Shown here: one piece after another, positions 7,139-15,899 of the stretch
Layout: the number at the start of each line of letters is the position of its first letter
Position numbering within the stretch: position 1 is the stretch's first letter
Assembly (NCBI GenBank): GCA_016215155.1
Contig: JACRLQ010000051.1
Span: forward strand, 1-49,318
Source: Nitrospirota bacterium
GTDB lineage: Bacteria > Nitrospirota > Thermodesulfovibrionia > Thermodesulfovibrionales > UBA6898
Direction: 5' to 3'
Length of the DNA stretch: 49,318 nucleotides
Made by a program: the position numbers and the translations under genes
Notes under the pieces: model-generated
The model's input: only the letters and a program-made list of their open reading frames with translations
Told to the model about the DNA's origin: nothing
Databases searched by the model: none

Positions 7139-7949
7139 CGGGAGTGGTTGTTCCCAGACACAAAGAGACGGAGTTTACGATAACGGGAGCTTTTTCGAGA
7201 TAGTCGATCAAGGGGGCTATTTCCGAATTGTCTTCAATAAAGAAGACCCTGCCCCCATACGATGAGTCCTTCGGTTTTATATTGGGAATTCGCACATAAC
7301 CGGTCTCCCGCGAGGAGAAATAACCGGTAGTGTAATCGGGGTCATCGGATATGCAGACCTCGGCGACCACCGCGCCGCACGAGGCGACCTTGGAGGCGAT
7401 GATAAGCGCCTCCCTTACGGTTTCATTCGCCAGGCCATGTTTTTTCAGTTCGAGGTTGAGTGAACGTTCAGCCCTGCCGGTGATGCCGGCCCGTGATACG
7501 CGCACGCCTCTTTTGCTGTCAGGCTCCGCCCGTTTACCCCGGCCTGAATATATGAGGGACGCCCCCCTCATTGACGAAGAGGAGTAAAGCAGCCCCAGCG
7601 CGGCCCTTGACGCCGGCCCAGAGACCCCTGATTTTTTGAGCATTTTTTTTATAAAGCTTCTTGCATCCGAAGGAGAGGCACACTCAATCGTCGTGACGGG
7701 AAGCGCCCTGATCTGAGTGGTCACGACTGAGATCTCTTCTATCGTAAGGACTACCCGGTCCGGAGTTCCTCTTGGGTGATGGAACGCCCTTTTGATATAT
7801 GCGGATATGACCCCGTCGATCTGTCTCCGGTTGTAAAGCCCTTCTGCGCCGGAGATATGCATTTCATCGCTGCCGGCTTTATGTTCCGTGGTATCAGCGA
7901 TTTTTTTCGAGGCCCTCATCCTGATACTCAGCAGTGTTTTTCCGCTCAT
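7110..7949 (-). CDS. bioW: 6-carboxyhexanoate-CoA ligase (pimeloyl-CoA synthetase) BioW
   Basis: The 279-residue protein matches BioW: 'SIRMRASK' and 'HISGAEGL' near the N-terminus, a central conserved segment around 'RGVRVSRAGI', and 'GYVRIPNIKP' near the C-terminus. The enzyme activates free pimelate to pimeloyl-CoA with ATP for biotin synthesis. The start ATG overlaps the bioB stop (ATGA), which indicates translational coupling. The choice of BioW means biotin is made from free pimelate, not by the BioC-BioH route, at least in part. bioA, bioF and bioD are not in this window. Confidence 0.93.
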   Translation of the reverse strand: MSGKTLLSIRMRASKKIADTTEHKAGSDEMHISGAEGLYNRRQIDGVISAYIKRAFHHPRGTPDRVVLTIEEISVVTTQIRALPVTTIECASPSDARSFIKKMLKKSGVSGPASRAALGLLYSSSSMRGASLIYSGRGKRAEPDSKRGVRVSRAGITGRAERSLNLELKKHGLANETVREALIIASKVASCGAVVAEVCISDDPDYTTGYFSSRETGYVRIPNIKPKDSSYGGRVFFIEDNSEIAPLIDYLEKAPVIVNSVSLCLGTTTPDEIIDHHRL

Positions 7950-8917
7950 CCGGTTTCTGAGGTCCTCAAGCCTGAGTCCGAGATCATTTTAAGGTCATGG
8001 TCAAAGCTTCTTCCCGTGGTGGTAAGATAGTTTCCGGTCAGAAGCCCGTCGGCCCCAGCCATAAAAATGAATGAATGAAAGTCGGACAGGGTCTGGAGCC
8101 TCCCCCCGCAGACCCTTATCTCCTTGTCAGGAAGTATAAACCTGTAGAGACTGATGATCTTAAGCGCCTCAAGAGGCGGAAGCGGCCCTCTTATATCGAG
8201 GCGGGTGCCTCTTATCGGGGTGAGAAAATTCATGGGTACTGAGTCCGGCGATATCTCACGCAGGGCGAAGGCCATATCGATCCTGTCAGCCCAGTCCTCC
8301 CCAAGTCCGAAGATGCCGCCTGAGCAGACGGAGAGTCCTGCCTGCTTTGCGGCTGCGATAGTGTCGAGCTTGTCCCTGTAGGTATGAGTTGAACATACCT
8401 GAGGGAAGAAACGTTCAGACGTTTCAAGATTGTTGTGATATCTCTCGAGCCCGGATTTCCTGAGAGCAAGGAGATCATCGTACGATAAAAGACCAAGCGT
8501 AGCGCAGGGAAGAAGTCCTATCGACCGTACCCCGGAGATCATCCCGGCTATTGTCCTGAGTTCGGACGCAGAGACCCTTCTTCCGCTCGTAACTATGCAG
8601 AAACGCCGGGCCCCGCCATGCTTGGCCGCAAGGGCGCTTTTCAGGACCTTTTCTTTATCCACCAGGGGGAAAATCTTTATATCGGAAGTGTTTTTTGATG
8701 ATTGCGCGCAGTATGCGCAGTCCTCCGGACAGGCCCCGGATTTTGCGTTTATGATAGAGCACAGATCAATGACCTCACCTCTGAAAAAATCACGTATTCT
8801 GTTTGCGGAGTGAAACAGGTCGAAAATCTGGAGGGCGGAAGCAGAAGATATATATCCGGCCTCATCCTTTGTAATGGGAATGCCGGAGAGGACTTTGCGC
8901 TCGAGAGTGCCGATCAT
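7946..8917 (-). CDS. bioB: Biotin synthase BioB
   Basis: The radical SAM enzyme converts dethiobiotin to biotin by sulfur insertion. 'SGACPEDCAYCAQS' carries the CxxxCxxC motif that binds the [4Fe-4S] cluster and SAM. Later segments 'GLGEDWADR', 'PMNFLTPIRGT' and 'GADGLLTGNYLTTTGR' are BioB signatures, including the conserved arginine and cysteine positions around the [2Fe-2S] site. I prefer the ATG at 8917 (323 residues) over the upstream TTG at 8935, because it lies directly after the acylphosphatase stop. It overlaps bioW by four bases. Confidence 0.95.
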   Translation of the reverse strand: MIGTLERKVLSGIPITKDEAGYISSASALQIFDLFHSANRIRDFFRGEVIDLCSIINAKSGACPEDCAYCAQSSKNTSDIKIFPLVDKEKVLKSALAAKHGGARRFCIVTSGRRVSASELRTIAGMISGVRSIGLLPCATLGLLSYDDLLALRKSGLERYHNNLETSERFFPQVCSTHTYRDKLDTIAAAKQAGLSVCSGGIFGLGEDWADRIDMAFALREISPDSVPMNFLTPIRGTRLDIRGPLPPLEALKIISLYRFILPDKEIRVCGGRLQTLSDFHSFIFMAGADGLLTGNYLTTTGRSFDHDLKMISDSGLRTSETG

Positions 8918-8918
8918 G

Positions 8919-9197
8919 TCAATACCTGATTTCAAAGCCCCTCAACGACTCAAAAGGCTCATTCCAGTCCAGGGATATATCCGTGACCTTTGATTCGGGA
9001 GGACCTTTCCTAAGTTCTCCGACAGCCTGTTCGATCGACGGGACGTCTCCTTCGAGTACGGCCTCTACGCGGCCGTCGTAAAGGTTCCTGACCCATCCCG
9101 AAAGTCCCAGTTTAATGGCGACATTCCTGGTGAAGGCCCTGTAAAAAACCCCCTGGACCCTGCCTTCTATATGCAGATGCGCCCTGGACGATGGCAT
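8919..9197 (-). CDS. acyP: Acylphosphatase
   Basis: The 92-residue protein has the full acylphosphatase pattern: 'HIEGRVQGVFYRAFT', which binds phosphate through its backbone and arginine, and 'GLSGWVRNLYDGRVEAVLEG', which carries the catalytic asparagine. It hydrolyses small acyl phosphates such as carbamoyl phosphate in the cytoplasm. The length matches the usual 90-100 residues. It lies between the hemerythrin gene (six-base gap) and bioB (one-base gap). A link to biotin synthesis is not established. Confidence 0.93.
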   Translation of the reverse strand: MPSSRAHLHIEGRVQGVFYRAFTRNVAIKLGLSGWVRNLYDGRVEAVLEGDVPSIEQAVGELRKGPPESKVTDISLDWNEPFESLRGFEIRY

Positions 9198-9203
9198 TTT
9201 TTA

Positions 9204-9623
9204 TTATATCAGAATCCTGGCGCGGAGATATGCGCCCAGTTTTCTGTCAACAGTAAAGATGTGTTGGGCTATCCAGTCCACGACGACCCTGTTCGTCTCT
9301 ACCGAGAGCTCATACGATCCCGGTCTTCCGCCACCCTCAAGCCCGGCAAGCTCCTTTTTAAGCTCAAGGCAGTTTGAAAGGAAGACCTTGTGCTGTTTCC
9401 TGTGCAGGTCATATTCAGGATAGTCGTACATGACCATGTATTTTTCTTCTTCCGCGAAGTGTCTTTCTGCATACTCCTCAAGAAATCCGATCGTCTCCCC
9501 GATCGTAAATTTGCAGGCGTGATTTTTTATGGACTTCACGAGATCGTTTATCCGTCTGAAGAGTTCTTTATGCTGCTCGTCGATGAGGTCTACGCCGACC
9601 GACAGATCTTCCGTCCATTCCAT
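9204..9623 (-). CDS. Bacteriohemerythrin
   Basis: The 139-residue protein is a single four-helix-bundle hemerythrin domain. 'DLIDEQHKELF', 'ERHFAEEEKYM' and 'DLHRKQHKVFL' hold the His/Glu ligands of the non-heme di-iron site in the expected spacing; a final 'DWIAQHIFTVD' gives the last His and Asp. It binds oxygen reversibly and probably stores or senses O2 in the cytoplasm of an oxygen-sensitive organism. It is a stand-alone domain, with no kinase or MCP fused. A second hemerythrin-like gene lies at 29485. Confidence 0.92.
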   Translation of the reverse strand: MEWTEDLSVGVDLIDEQHKELFRRINDLVKSIKNHACKFTIGETIGFLEEYAERHFAEEEKYMVMYDYPEYDLHRKQHKVFLSNCLELKKELAGLEGGGRPGSYELSVETNRVVVDWIAQHIFTVDRKLGAYLRARILI

Positions 9624-9667
9624 AAGAGGGCCCCCGGGGTTTATTTAAAAAAGCGGTGAATAAGATG

Positions 9668-10501
9668 CTACTTGACGATCTTCATGCTGATGTCTGAAGC
9701 AGTCGCGGAGTGGGTCAGCGCGCCGACGGAAATCAGGTCGACACCTGTGCCGGCAATCTCCCTGACGTTGGCAAGGCTCACATTACCCGAGGCCTCAAGG
9801 GTGACTCTTCCCGCCGCGACCCTGACGGCCTCGGTCATGTCCGACACGGACATATTATCGAGCATAACGATATCGGCCCCTGCCTCGATGGCCTCCTGAA
9901 GTTCCTTGAGGTTTTCGACCTCGACCTCGATCTTCGCCAGATGGTGCCCGGCCTTGGCCATTGCCACAGCCTCGGAAATGCCCCCGACTTCCTCTATATG
10001 GTTGTCCTTTATAAGGATGCCGTCGAACAGACCGTACCGGTGGTTCAGCCCCCCGCCCATCTTTACCGCGTATTTTTCCATGAACCTGAGGCCGGGAGTG
10101 GTCTTCCTGGTATCGACGATCCTTGCGTTGGTGCCCCGTACCAGGTCCACAAACTCGCTTGTGAGCGTAGCAATGCCCGAGAGTCTCTGGAGGATATTGA
10201 GGCTCGTGCGTTCACCCGCCAGAAGTGTTCTGGTTTTGCCCGAGACTTCGCCAAGTACGTCGCCTTTGAAGACCTTGGTCCCTTCGTTAAAAAAGGTCCT
10301 GAAAGTGGTTTTCGGATCGAGCTGGTTGAAGACCTCGATCGCGAACGGGAAGCCGGCCAGGACGAAGCTGCCTTTTGCGATATATAGGGCCCGCGAGACA
10401 TTTTCGGCGCCGACGATCAGAGAAGTAGTGATATCACCGTGGCCGATATCTTCTTCAAGGGCGCTTTTTATCAGTTCGATGACGCTAGCCGGCAGGTCCA
10501 T
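9668..10501 (-). CDS. nadC: Nicotinate-nucleotide diphosphorylase (carboxylating) NadC
   Basis: The enzyme converts quinolinate and PRPP to nicotinate mononucleotide, CO2 and PPi in de novo NAD synthesis. 'EEDIGHGDITTSLI' at the N-terminus, 'TRKTTPGLRFMEKYAVKMGGGLNHR' (central catalytic segment, here spanning about residues 133-157) and the later 'EASGNVSLANV' and 'GVDLISVGALTHS' are NadC signatures. The ATG at 10501, with AAGGA upstream, is preferred over the TTG at 10504. It begins three bases after the preceding gene's stop. Confidence 0.93.
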   Translation of the reverse strand: MDLPASVIELIKSALEEDIGHGDITTSLIVGAENVSRALYIAKGSFVLAGFPFAIEVFNQLDPKTTFRTFFNEGTKVFKGDVLGEVSGKTRTLLAGERTSLNILQRLSGIATLTSEFVDLVRGTNARIVDTRKTTPGLRFMEKYAVKMGGGLNHRYGLFDGILIKDNHIEEVGGISEAVAMAKAGHHLAKIEVEVENLKELQEAIEAGADIVMLDNMSVSDMTEAVRVAAGRVTLEASGNVSLANVREIAGTGVDLISVGALTHSATASDISMKIVK

Positions 10502-10504
10502 CAA

Positions 10505-10987
10505 CTATTTCCTTTTGAGCATGGAGATCATCCCGAAGACCCCGCCCAGCACCGCGCACATCGCAAGCGTTGACTTCCAATCGAAAAGTGTGGTGATGTT
10601 TCCCTCAACGGTATTGGCAATGACAAAAAGGGAAGCGCTGTTTTCGGCCTTTACCGTCCCGGCCGCGATAATCCCTGCCGCGCTGTTGCTGAGAGATGTG
10701 TCACCCTTTGACAACGAAAGGGGAGCGCAGGAGAAATTTAGAGAGGCGTTGCCGCTTATGGAGACGGCGCTCATACTCTGCTGCAGGCTTACATTTTCGC
10801 CCCTCAGCATAAGGGCCGCGCTCTGTGACGCCTCGATCCTTTCCCCGTCTATGCTCATCGCCGCGACCTGCTGCATCTCTATATGGCCGCCCTCGATGTT
10901 GCGGGCCGTACTCTGCCGTATCCTTACGAATTCACCCTCGATCGTATCGAGGTCTTTGCCCTGCAGTTCCTGTTCAGCCAATTCCAT
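10505..10987 (-). CDS. Repeat protein with C-terminal membrane anchor, unknown function
   Basis: The 160-residue protein is built from about seven units of 16-17 residues with the pattern G-x2-h-x-h-x-Q-S-A-A-x-h-x-h-x-G, for example 'GERIEASQSAALMLRG' and 'GENVSLQQSMSAVSISG'. This periodicity suggests a short right-handed beta-helix, as in polymer-forming or pentapeptide-like folds. The last 20 residues form one membrane helix ending 'MLKRK'. The ATG at 10987 has a strong GGGGGG ribosome binding site and lies inside the end of valS (14-base overlap). I do not recognise a named family. Confidence 0.75.
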   Translation of the reverse strand: MELAEQELQGKDLDTIEGEFVRIRQSTARNIEGGHIEMQQVAAMSIDGERIEASQSAALMLRGENVSLQQSMSAVSISGNASLNFSCAPLSLSKGDTSLSNSAAGIIAAGTVKAENSASLFVIANTVEGNITTLFDWKSTLAMCAVLGGVFGMISMLKRK

Positions 10988-13670
10988 GGTTTTTCCCCCC
11001 GGCTTCATAGAGTTTTTTCATATTTTCACCGATTCTTTCCTTCTTTTTCAAAGAATCTTCGTATTTTTCCCTTTCCTTTGTGACGATGTCCCCCGGGGCC
11101 CTTTTTACAAAGTCCTCGTTCATCAGCTTCTTGTTAAGGAAAGATATCGTTTCATTGATCTTTTCCTCCTCCTTCCTCAGGCGCTCGATTTCCAGGTCCA
11201 GGTCCAGAAGTCCCTCAAGCGGAACGTATATCTCGGCGGAATCCCTGACCGCAACAGCTGAGCCCACGGGCTTTGAGGCGGTCAGACTTACCTGGGCCAC
11301 ATCGACCCTCGCGAGTTTCCTTATGCAGGCAAGATTGTTTTCAAGGACGGTTACGGTCTTTTCGTCGGCAGGCCTTATATATGCCCGCAGTTCAAGTGAA
11401 GGGGAGAGGTTGAGCTCACCCCTTATCGTACGAATACCCATAACTGTTTCCATAACGATCGACATCTCGTTTTCCGCGTCAGTGTTCCTCGGGAGGGACA
11501 CCGGAAAGGAGGCAAGGACGATGCTGTTAATGTCCTGACCCCTGGCGCCTGCGCCCCTGCCCCTGCCGGGGAGGTTCTGCCATATCTCCTCGGTCACATA
11601 AGGCATGAAAGGATGAAGCAGCCGGAGGGTCTTTTCGAGGACGTACACAAGGCAGCGCTTTACGGCGTCCTTTTGGTCCGACTCGGCATTGAGGACGGGC
11701 TTTATCATCTCGATATACCAGTCACAGAGTTCGTGCCATACAAAATGATATATGCTGCCGGCGGCGTCATTGAACCTGTATTCCGTCAGGGAGGCGTTAA
11801 TCTCGTCAGTGGCCGCCGCCAGACGACTCAGTATCCAGACGCTCCCGATATCAAGGGCGGCATAGTCAGGGGCGTCCGGGACCGGTGTCTCCCCAGCGTT
11901 CGTAAGTATGAACCTAGACGCGTTCCAGAGCTTGTTGACGAAGTGTCTGTATCCTTCGACCCTCTCCTCCGAGAATTTGACGTCGCGTCCCTGCGCGGCA
12001 AACGCGGTCAGGGTGAACCTGAAGGCGTCAGTGCCGTATTTTTCCATCATAATGAGCGGGTCGATTACATTGCCTTTTGATTTGGACATCTTCTGCCCGC
12101 TGGAGTCCCTGACAAGCGCGTGTATATAGACTTCATGGAACGGGACCCCGTCCATGAATTTAAGCCCCATCATGATCATTCTGGCGACCCAGAAAAATAT
12201 TATGTCAACCCCGGTGACCAGCACCGAGGTAGGATAATATTTTTTCAGTTCGGCGGTACGGTCAGGCCATCCCAGGGTGGAAAAGGGCCACAGCGCGGAT
12301 GAAAACCAGGTATCAAGGACGTCCTCGTCCTGTCTCAGTGAACCGCCGCCGCATTTGGAGCATGCCGCCGGGGCCCGGCGGGAGACGATGACCTCGCCGC
12401 AGGCGTCACAATACCACGCAGGTATCCTGTGCCCCCACCATATCTGCCTGGATATGCACCAGTCATTGATGTTCTCCATCCAGGCAAAATAGGTGTTCTC
12501 CCAGGATTTCGGAACAAACTTTATGCTGCCGTCTCTTACGGCCTCTGTCGCCCCTGAGGCCAGAGGTCTGATCTTCACATACCATTGCAGCGTTGAAAGA
12601 GGTTCGATCACCGTCTTGCACCTGTAGCACTGGCTTATGGAATGACTGTATTTTTCCTGCTTAAGAAGCGCGCCGAGGTCCTTGAGGTCCTTTATAACGG
12701 CCTTCCTGCAGTCATATCTGTCCATGCCGGCATATTTGGCCCCGGCATGTTCCGTCATCCGGCCGTCCTTGCCGATTACGGTCATAAATTCAAGGGGAGG
12801 GTCCTGTCTTTTTGCTATGGCTTCGTCACTGAAGTCATGGGCGGGGGTCACCTTGACGACGCCGGTGCCGAATTCCGGGTCGACCGTGCCGTCACCGACT
12901 ACGGGAATCTTCCTTCCGGTAAGGGGAAGGACTATTATTCTTCCGATTTTGTTTTTGTAGCGGCCGTCCTCGGGGTTTACCGCCACGGCTGTGTCTCCCA
13001 GCATTGTTTCAGGCCTTGTCGTGGCCACGACAAGATCGCCGCTTCCGTCTTCAAACGGATATTTTATGTAGGTGAGTTTTCCTTCAAAGTCCTCATGTTC
13101 CACCTCTATGTCGGACAGGGCGGTATGACACCTGGGACACCAGTTGATCAGCCGGTTGTCCCTGAATATCAGACCCTGCTCATGAAGACTCACGAATACC
13201 TCTACGACCGCCCTCGAGAGCCCTTCGTCCAGGGTAAAACGCTCCCTCGACCAGTCGCACGAAGACCCCAGCCTCCTGAGCTGATGTATTATCCTCCCGC
13301 CGTACTCGGCCTTCCACTTCCAGACGCGCTCAACAAATGCGTCTCTGCCGAGCTGGTGCCTGTCGATGTTTTCAGCGGCAAGCTGCCGCTCGACGACGTT
13401 CTGTGTCGCTATTCCCGCGTGGTCGGTGCCCGGCACCCAGAGCACGCTGAAGCCCGACATGCGTTTCCATCGCGCCAGGATGTCCTGGAGCGTGGAGTTC
13501 AGGGCATGGCCCATATGAAGAGACCCGGTAACGTTTGGCGGAGGGATGACGATGGAGAACGCATCGGCGTCAGACTCCGGATCGGCCTTGAAGAGCTCAG
13601 AGGCGGTCCAGAAATCGTACCATTTTTCTTCTACACCCTTTGGGTTATAACTTTTATTCAGTTCTGTCAT
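10974..13670 (-). CDS. valS: Valyl-tRNA synthetase
   Basis: The 898-residue class I synthetase charges tRNA-Val. It shows the HIGH-type motif in 'PPPNVTGSLHMGHALN', the editing (CP1) domain with 'YPFEDGSGDLVVATTRPETML', the 'KMSKSKGNVIDP' loop, zinc-like cysteine pairs around 'WYCDACG' and 'ACSKCGG', and a C-terminal coiled-coil arm of the ValS type. Length is normal. It starts the tightly packed minus-strand run ending with the lipid kinase. The 62-base gap upstream holds a small GGGGAA/TTCCCC inverted repeat. Confidence 0.97.
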   Translation of the reverse strand: MTELNKSYNPKGVEEKWYDFWTASELFKADPESDADAFSIVIPPPNVTGSLHMGHALNSTLQDILARWKRMSGFSVLWVPGTDHAGIATQNVVERQLAAENIDRHQLGRDAFVERVWKWKAEYGGRIIHQLRRLGSSCDWSRERFTLDEGLSRAVVEVFVSLHEQGLIFRDNRLINWCPRCHTALSDIEVEHEDFEGKLTYIKYPFEDGSGDLVVATTRPETMLGDTAVAVNPEDGRYKNKIGRIIVLPLTGRKIPVVGDGTVDPEFGTGVVKVTPAHDFSDEAIAKRQDPPLEFMTVIGKDGRMTEHAGAKYAGMDRYDCRKAVIKDLKDLGALLKQEKYSHSISQCYRCKTVIEPLSTLQWYVKIRPLASGATEAVRDGSIKFVPKSWENTYFAWMENINDWCISRQIWWGHRIPAWYCDACGEVIVSRRAPAACSKCGGGSLRQDEDVLDTWFSSALWPFSTLGWPDRTAELKKYYPTSVLVTGVDIIFFWVARMIMMGLKFMDGVPFHEVYIHALVRDSSGQKMSKSKGNVIDPLIMMEKYGTDAFRFTLTAFAAQGRDVKFSEERVEGYRHFVNKLWNASRFILTNAGETPVPDAPDYAALDIGSVWILSRLAAATDEINASLTEYRFNDAAGSIYHFVWHELCDWYIEMIKPVLNAESDQKDAVKRCLVYVLEKTLRLLHPFMPYVTEEIWQNLPGRGRGAGARGQDINSIVLASFPVSLPRNTDAENEMSIVMETVMGIRTIRGELNLSPSLELRAYIRPADEKTVTVLENNLACIRKLARVDVAQVSLTASKPVGSAVAVRDSAEIYVPLEGLLDLDLEIERLRKEEEKINETISFLNKKLMNEDFVKRAPGDIVTKEREKYEDSLKKKERIGENMKKLYEAGGKNHGIG

Positions 13671-13732
13671 GGAAAATAAAGACGGGGAATCGGCAGCGCC
13701 TCTTCCCCGACAGTAATATCAAGGAGTTATGA

Positions 13733-14728
13733 CTAAAATTCCGCTTTGATCTTTTCGATCTCTTTCGAGATCATCGTTGCCGCCAGTTCCGGCACCGTCT
13801 CCCAAAGGACCTTCTCTACTTCCTTTGATATGGACCCGAAGGCGCCCTGCATCGTCTCTTTAGTGGCCCTGTCGACAAGTTCGGGGGCCATTTCCCAGAG
13901 GATCTTTTCTATCGTGTCCCTGATGACCGGGGTGGCTGCCTTTAACAGGGCATCCCTGATATCCAGGGATGCAAACAATTTTGATAGTTTTTCGTCAATT
14001 TTTCCGTCGATCATTGACATGATCTCGCTCTTTGACGGCAGGGAAATTTCAGGGGCGACAAACTCTCTTTTTTCGGCGGAAGGGAATGGCGGCTGTATTA
14101 CAGGGGCGGCCTTGGGAAGCTCCGCCGGTTTCATTACCCTGGGCTCGGCGAACACTTCCACCTCCGCGGGGACCTCTTCCGCAACTGCCTCGGCAGCGAA
14201 CTCCGGGGCAACACCCGCCGTTTCTTCCACCGTCCAGAGGTCTTCGTCCGCCATTACCTCGAAGGCATCGGACTGGTCGGCGCCGGCTGCCTCTTCAGCC
14301 AATTCAAAGATATCATCGCCCGATTCTTCAATTGCGGCAGTCTCAAATTCTTCAGCGGACCCCATTGCGAGGACGGCATTAATCTTGCTGATAAGTTCCT
14401 GGGACTCGAAGGGTTTGATCACCGAATCATCGGCCCCGACTTTCCTGGCCAGATCATTATCGATGGGCTCGAACGCGCCCGCAAGGAGTATAACGGGTGT
14501 CTTAGAGGTGCCGGGGTTTTTCTTTATGGTTTCGCAGAGTTGATATCCGTTGACCTTCGGCATCTCGATGTCGGCCAGGACTACATCAGGCTTGAAAGCA
14601 TCCAGCAGTCTGATCGCCTCTTCACCGTTACTGACCGATTTTATTTCGAAGTCTTCTTCAGCAAGTACCAGTTCGACTACTTTTTGTATCGTTATGCTGT
14701 CATCTGCAAGTAGAAGCCTGCGCCCCAT
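13733..14728 (-). CDS. Response regulator with receiver domain and C-terminal helical repeats
   Basis: Residues 1-125 form a CheY-like receiver: acidic pair Asp9/Asp10, phospho-acceptor Asp53 in 'VVLADIEMPKVNG' and Lys105 in 'DSVIKPFES'. The opening 'LLLADDSITIQKVVEL' is typical of FrzZ/PilZ-linked receivers in deltaproteobacteria and relatives. An acidic, low-complexity linker follows (about 130-230). The C-terminal third carries two copies of 'I/VEK-I/V-LWE-x2-PEL'-type helices. There is no DNA-binding domain, so the output is probably protein-protein contact. No histidine kinase gene is adjacent. Confidence 0.88.
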   Translation of the reverse strand: MGRRLLLADDSITIQKVVELVLAEEDFEIKSVSNGEEAIRLLDAFKPDVVLADIEMPKVNGYQLCETIKKNPGTSKTPVILLAGAFEPIDNDLARKVGADDSVIKPFESQELISKINAVLAMGSAEEFETAAIEESGDDIFELAEEAAGADQSDAFEVMADEDLWTVEETAGVAPEFAAEAVAEEVPAEVEVFAEPRVMKPAELPKAAPVIQPPFPSAEKREFVAPEISLPSKSEIMSMIDGKIDEKLSKLFASLDIRDALLKAATPVIRDTIEKILWEMAPELVDRATKETMQGAFGSISKEVEKVLWETVPELAATMISKEIEKIKAEF

Positions 14729-14842
14729 CCTTCACCTCAATCTGGAGTATTCTTATTCTGCAAATTTTATTGCTAAGTAATAAAAAAGTCAAGGCTTTTT
14801 GCGTCTAAAGGCCGAACCGACGGTTCAGCATCCGCGGACGCC

Positions 14843-15049
14843 TCAGCCTCCTCCGCCGCCATGGCTGTGAGAATGCCCTGACGAAGATAGTCCGCTGTCG
14901 CCGCCGGAACAACAGAAGGACGATATCAGCTTTTTTGTGTCTCCCGAGGAACACTTCGGGCAGTCAATCCCTTCCCGTGATTCACGGACACTCTGCAGCC
15001 GGGAAAATTTCTCTCTGCATGAATTGCAGATATATTCATAAATCGGCAT
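14843..15049 (-). CDS. FmdB-family zinc-ribbon protein
   Basis: The 68-residue protein starts 'MPIYEYICNSC' and has the CxxC...CxxC zinc ribbon ('CNSC' and 'CPKC') of the FmdB family of small putative regulators. The C-terminal tail is rich in Gly, Ser and His ('GHSHSHGGGGG'), a common metal-binding-looking tail in this family. The ATG at 15049 is chosen because the family always starts MPxYEY; an in-frame upstream ATG would add a non-conserved 20-residue extension. The function of the family is poorly known. Confidence 0.88.
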   Translation of the reverse strand: MPIYEYICNSCREKFSRLQSVRESREGIDCPKCSSGDTKKLISSFCCSGGDSGLSSSGHSHSHGGGGG

Positions 15050-15201
15050 ATTCGTCGCCTCCTGATTAATTAAATTATTGTTTAATGATACCCCCTTGCT
15101 GCAGGGCAAGTCAATTGATGCCCCGGATTCCGGCTGAATTTGACCGGTTTTGAAGGCTATTTTTATTAAAATTGTTCGTGTAACACGGTGTGGCGCGGCG
15201 G

Positions 15202-15230
15202 TTGACAGCTGGCGTCTTTTCTGATAATAT
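15202..15230 (+). promoter_or_regulatory. Strong sigma-70-type promoter
   Basis: TTGACA at 15202-15207, a 17-base spacer and TAATAT at 15225-15230 give a near-consensus promoter. It points toward the secreted-protein block, 58 bases before the ATG at 15288. It is the best-looking promoter in the window. Confidence 0.7.
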
Positions 15231-15287
15231 TGCGCAGGGTCAAGAAATAATTGATAACAACAATCAGGGATCGTAAAAGGGGGGAAT

Positions 15288-15806
15288 ATGCTTTTTAATG
15301 ATAGGCGTCAATGTCAAGGCAGGAGCTTCAGAAGTAGTCGTGCATATTTCCCAATAGTTATTTTCATATTATGCCTCAGCTTACTTCCGTCAGTAGCTAT
15401 CGCCGTTTCTTCAGGCATATATTTTGAGGTTATCCCTCAAAACCCAACCACGGCTGACGATATAAAAGTTAAAACTTATTTTCCTGGTGGGCCTTATGTA
15501 GATACGCACTCACACTCTGTCATAGGCAATCAGATAAATATTGTGTTATTTATGGACGGCATGTTATTTTCGCCTGATCCTCCCCACGACGTTACGGAAA
15601 CTATTGGTAAACTTCCAGCAGGAGAATACCAGATCACAGTCTTTGTGAAGGAATCACCTTCAAATCCTCTCGAGATCGATACGCTTTATGGCTCGCTTTC
15701 CGTTAAACAGGCTGTTACAGTTCCAACAGTCAACGAATATGGTATGCTGATTCTATTATTATCATTCTCAGGGATTTCCTTATATTTTTTGAAAAGAAGC
15801 GGTTGA
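15288..15806 (+). CDS. Exported protein with IPTL-CTERM-like C-terminal anchor
   Basis: The 172-residue product has an N-terminal signal segment ('FPIVIFILCLSLLPSVAIA'), a beta-rich middle, and a C-terminal tripartite tail: 'VPTVNEYGM', then a membrane helix, then 'LKRSG'. That tail matches the IPTL-CTERM type of protein-sorting signal, which is thought to be processed by exosortase-like enzymes. AAAGGGGGG gives a ribosome binding site before the ATG at 15288. It is followed 93 bases later by a secreted protease, probably in the same transcript. The middle domain is not recognised. Confidence 0.72.
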   Translation: MLFNDRRQCQGRSFRSSRAYFPIVIFILCLSLLPSVAIAVSSGIYFEVIPQNPTTADDIKVKTYFPGGPYVDTHSHSVIGNQINIVLFMDGMLFSPDPPHDVTETIGKLPAGEYQITVFVKESPSNPLEIDTLYGSLSVKQAVTVPTVNEYGMLILLLSFSGISLYFLKRSG

Positions 15807-15899
15807 TCGTTGTTTGAAATTTCAAAATTGATCGGGGATCTTCCGTAATGGGTTGGTTTATCAGGCTTTTTTACTTTGTGCGATGACAATGGAGGGATA

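Noticed and set aside
9906-11261. Long open plus-strand frame of about 451 codons
   Set aside because: It lies antisense to nadC, the repeat protein and valS, which are well supported, and its translation has the low-complexity look of a shadow frame.
12642-13679. Plus-strand frame of about 345 codons antisense to valS
   Set aside because: valS motifs are clear on the minus strand; the plus frame shows no recognisable domain or ribosome binding site.
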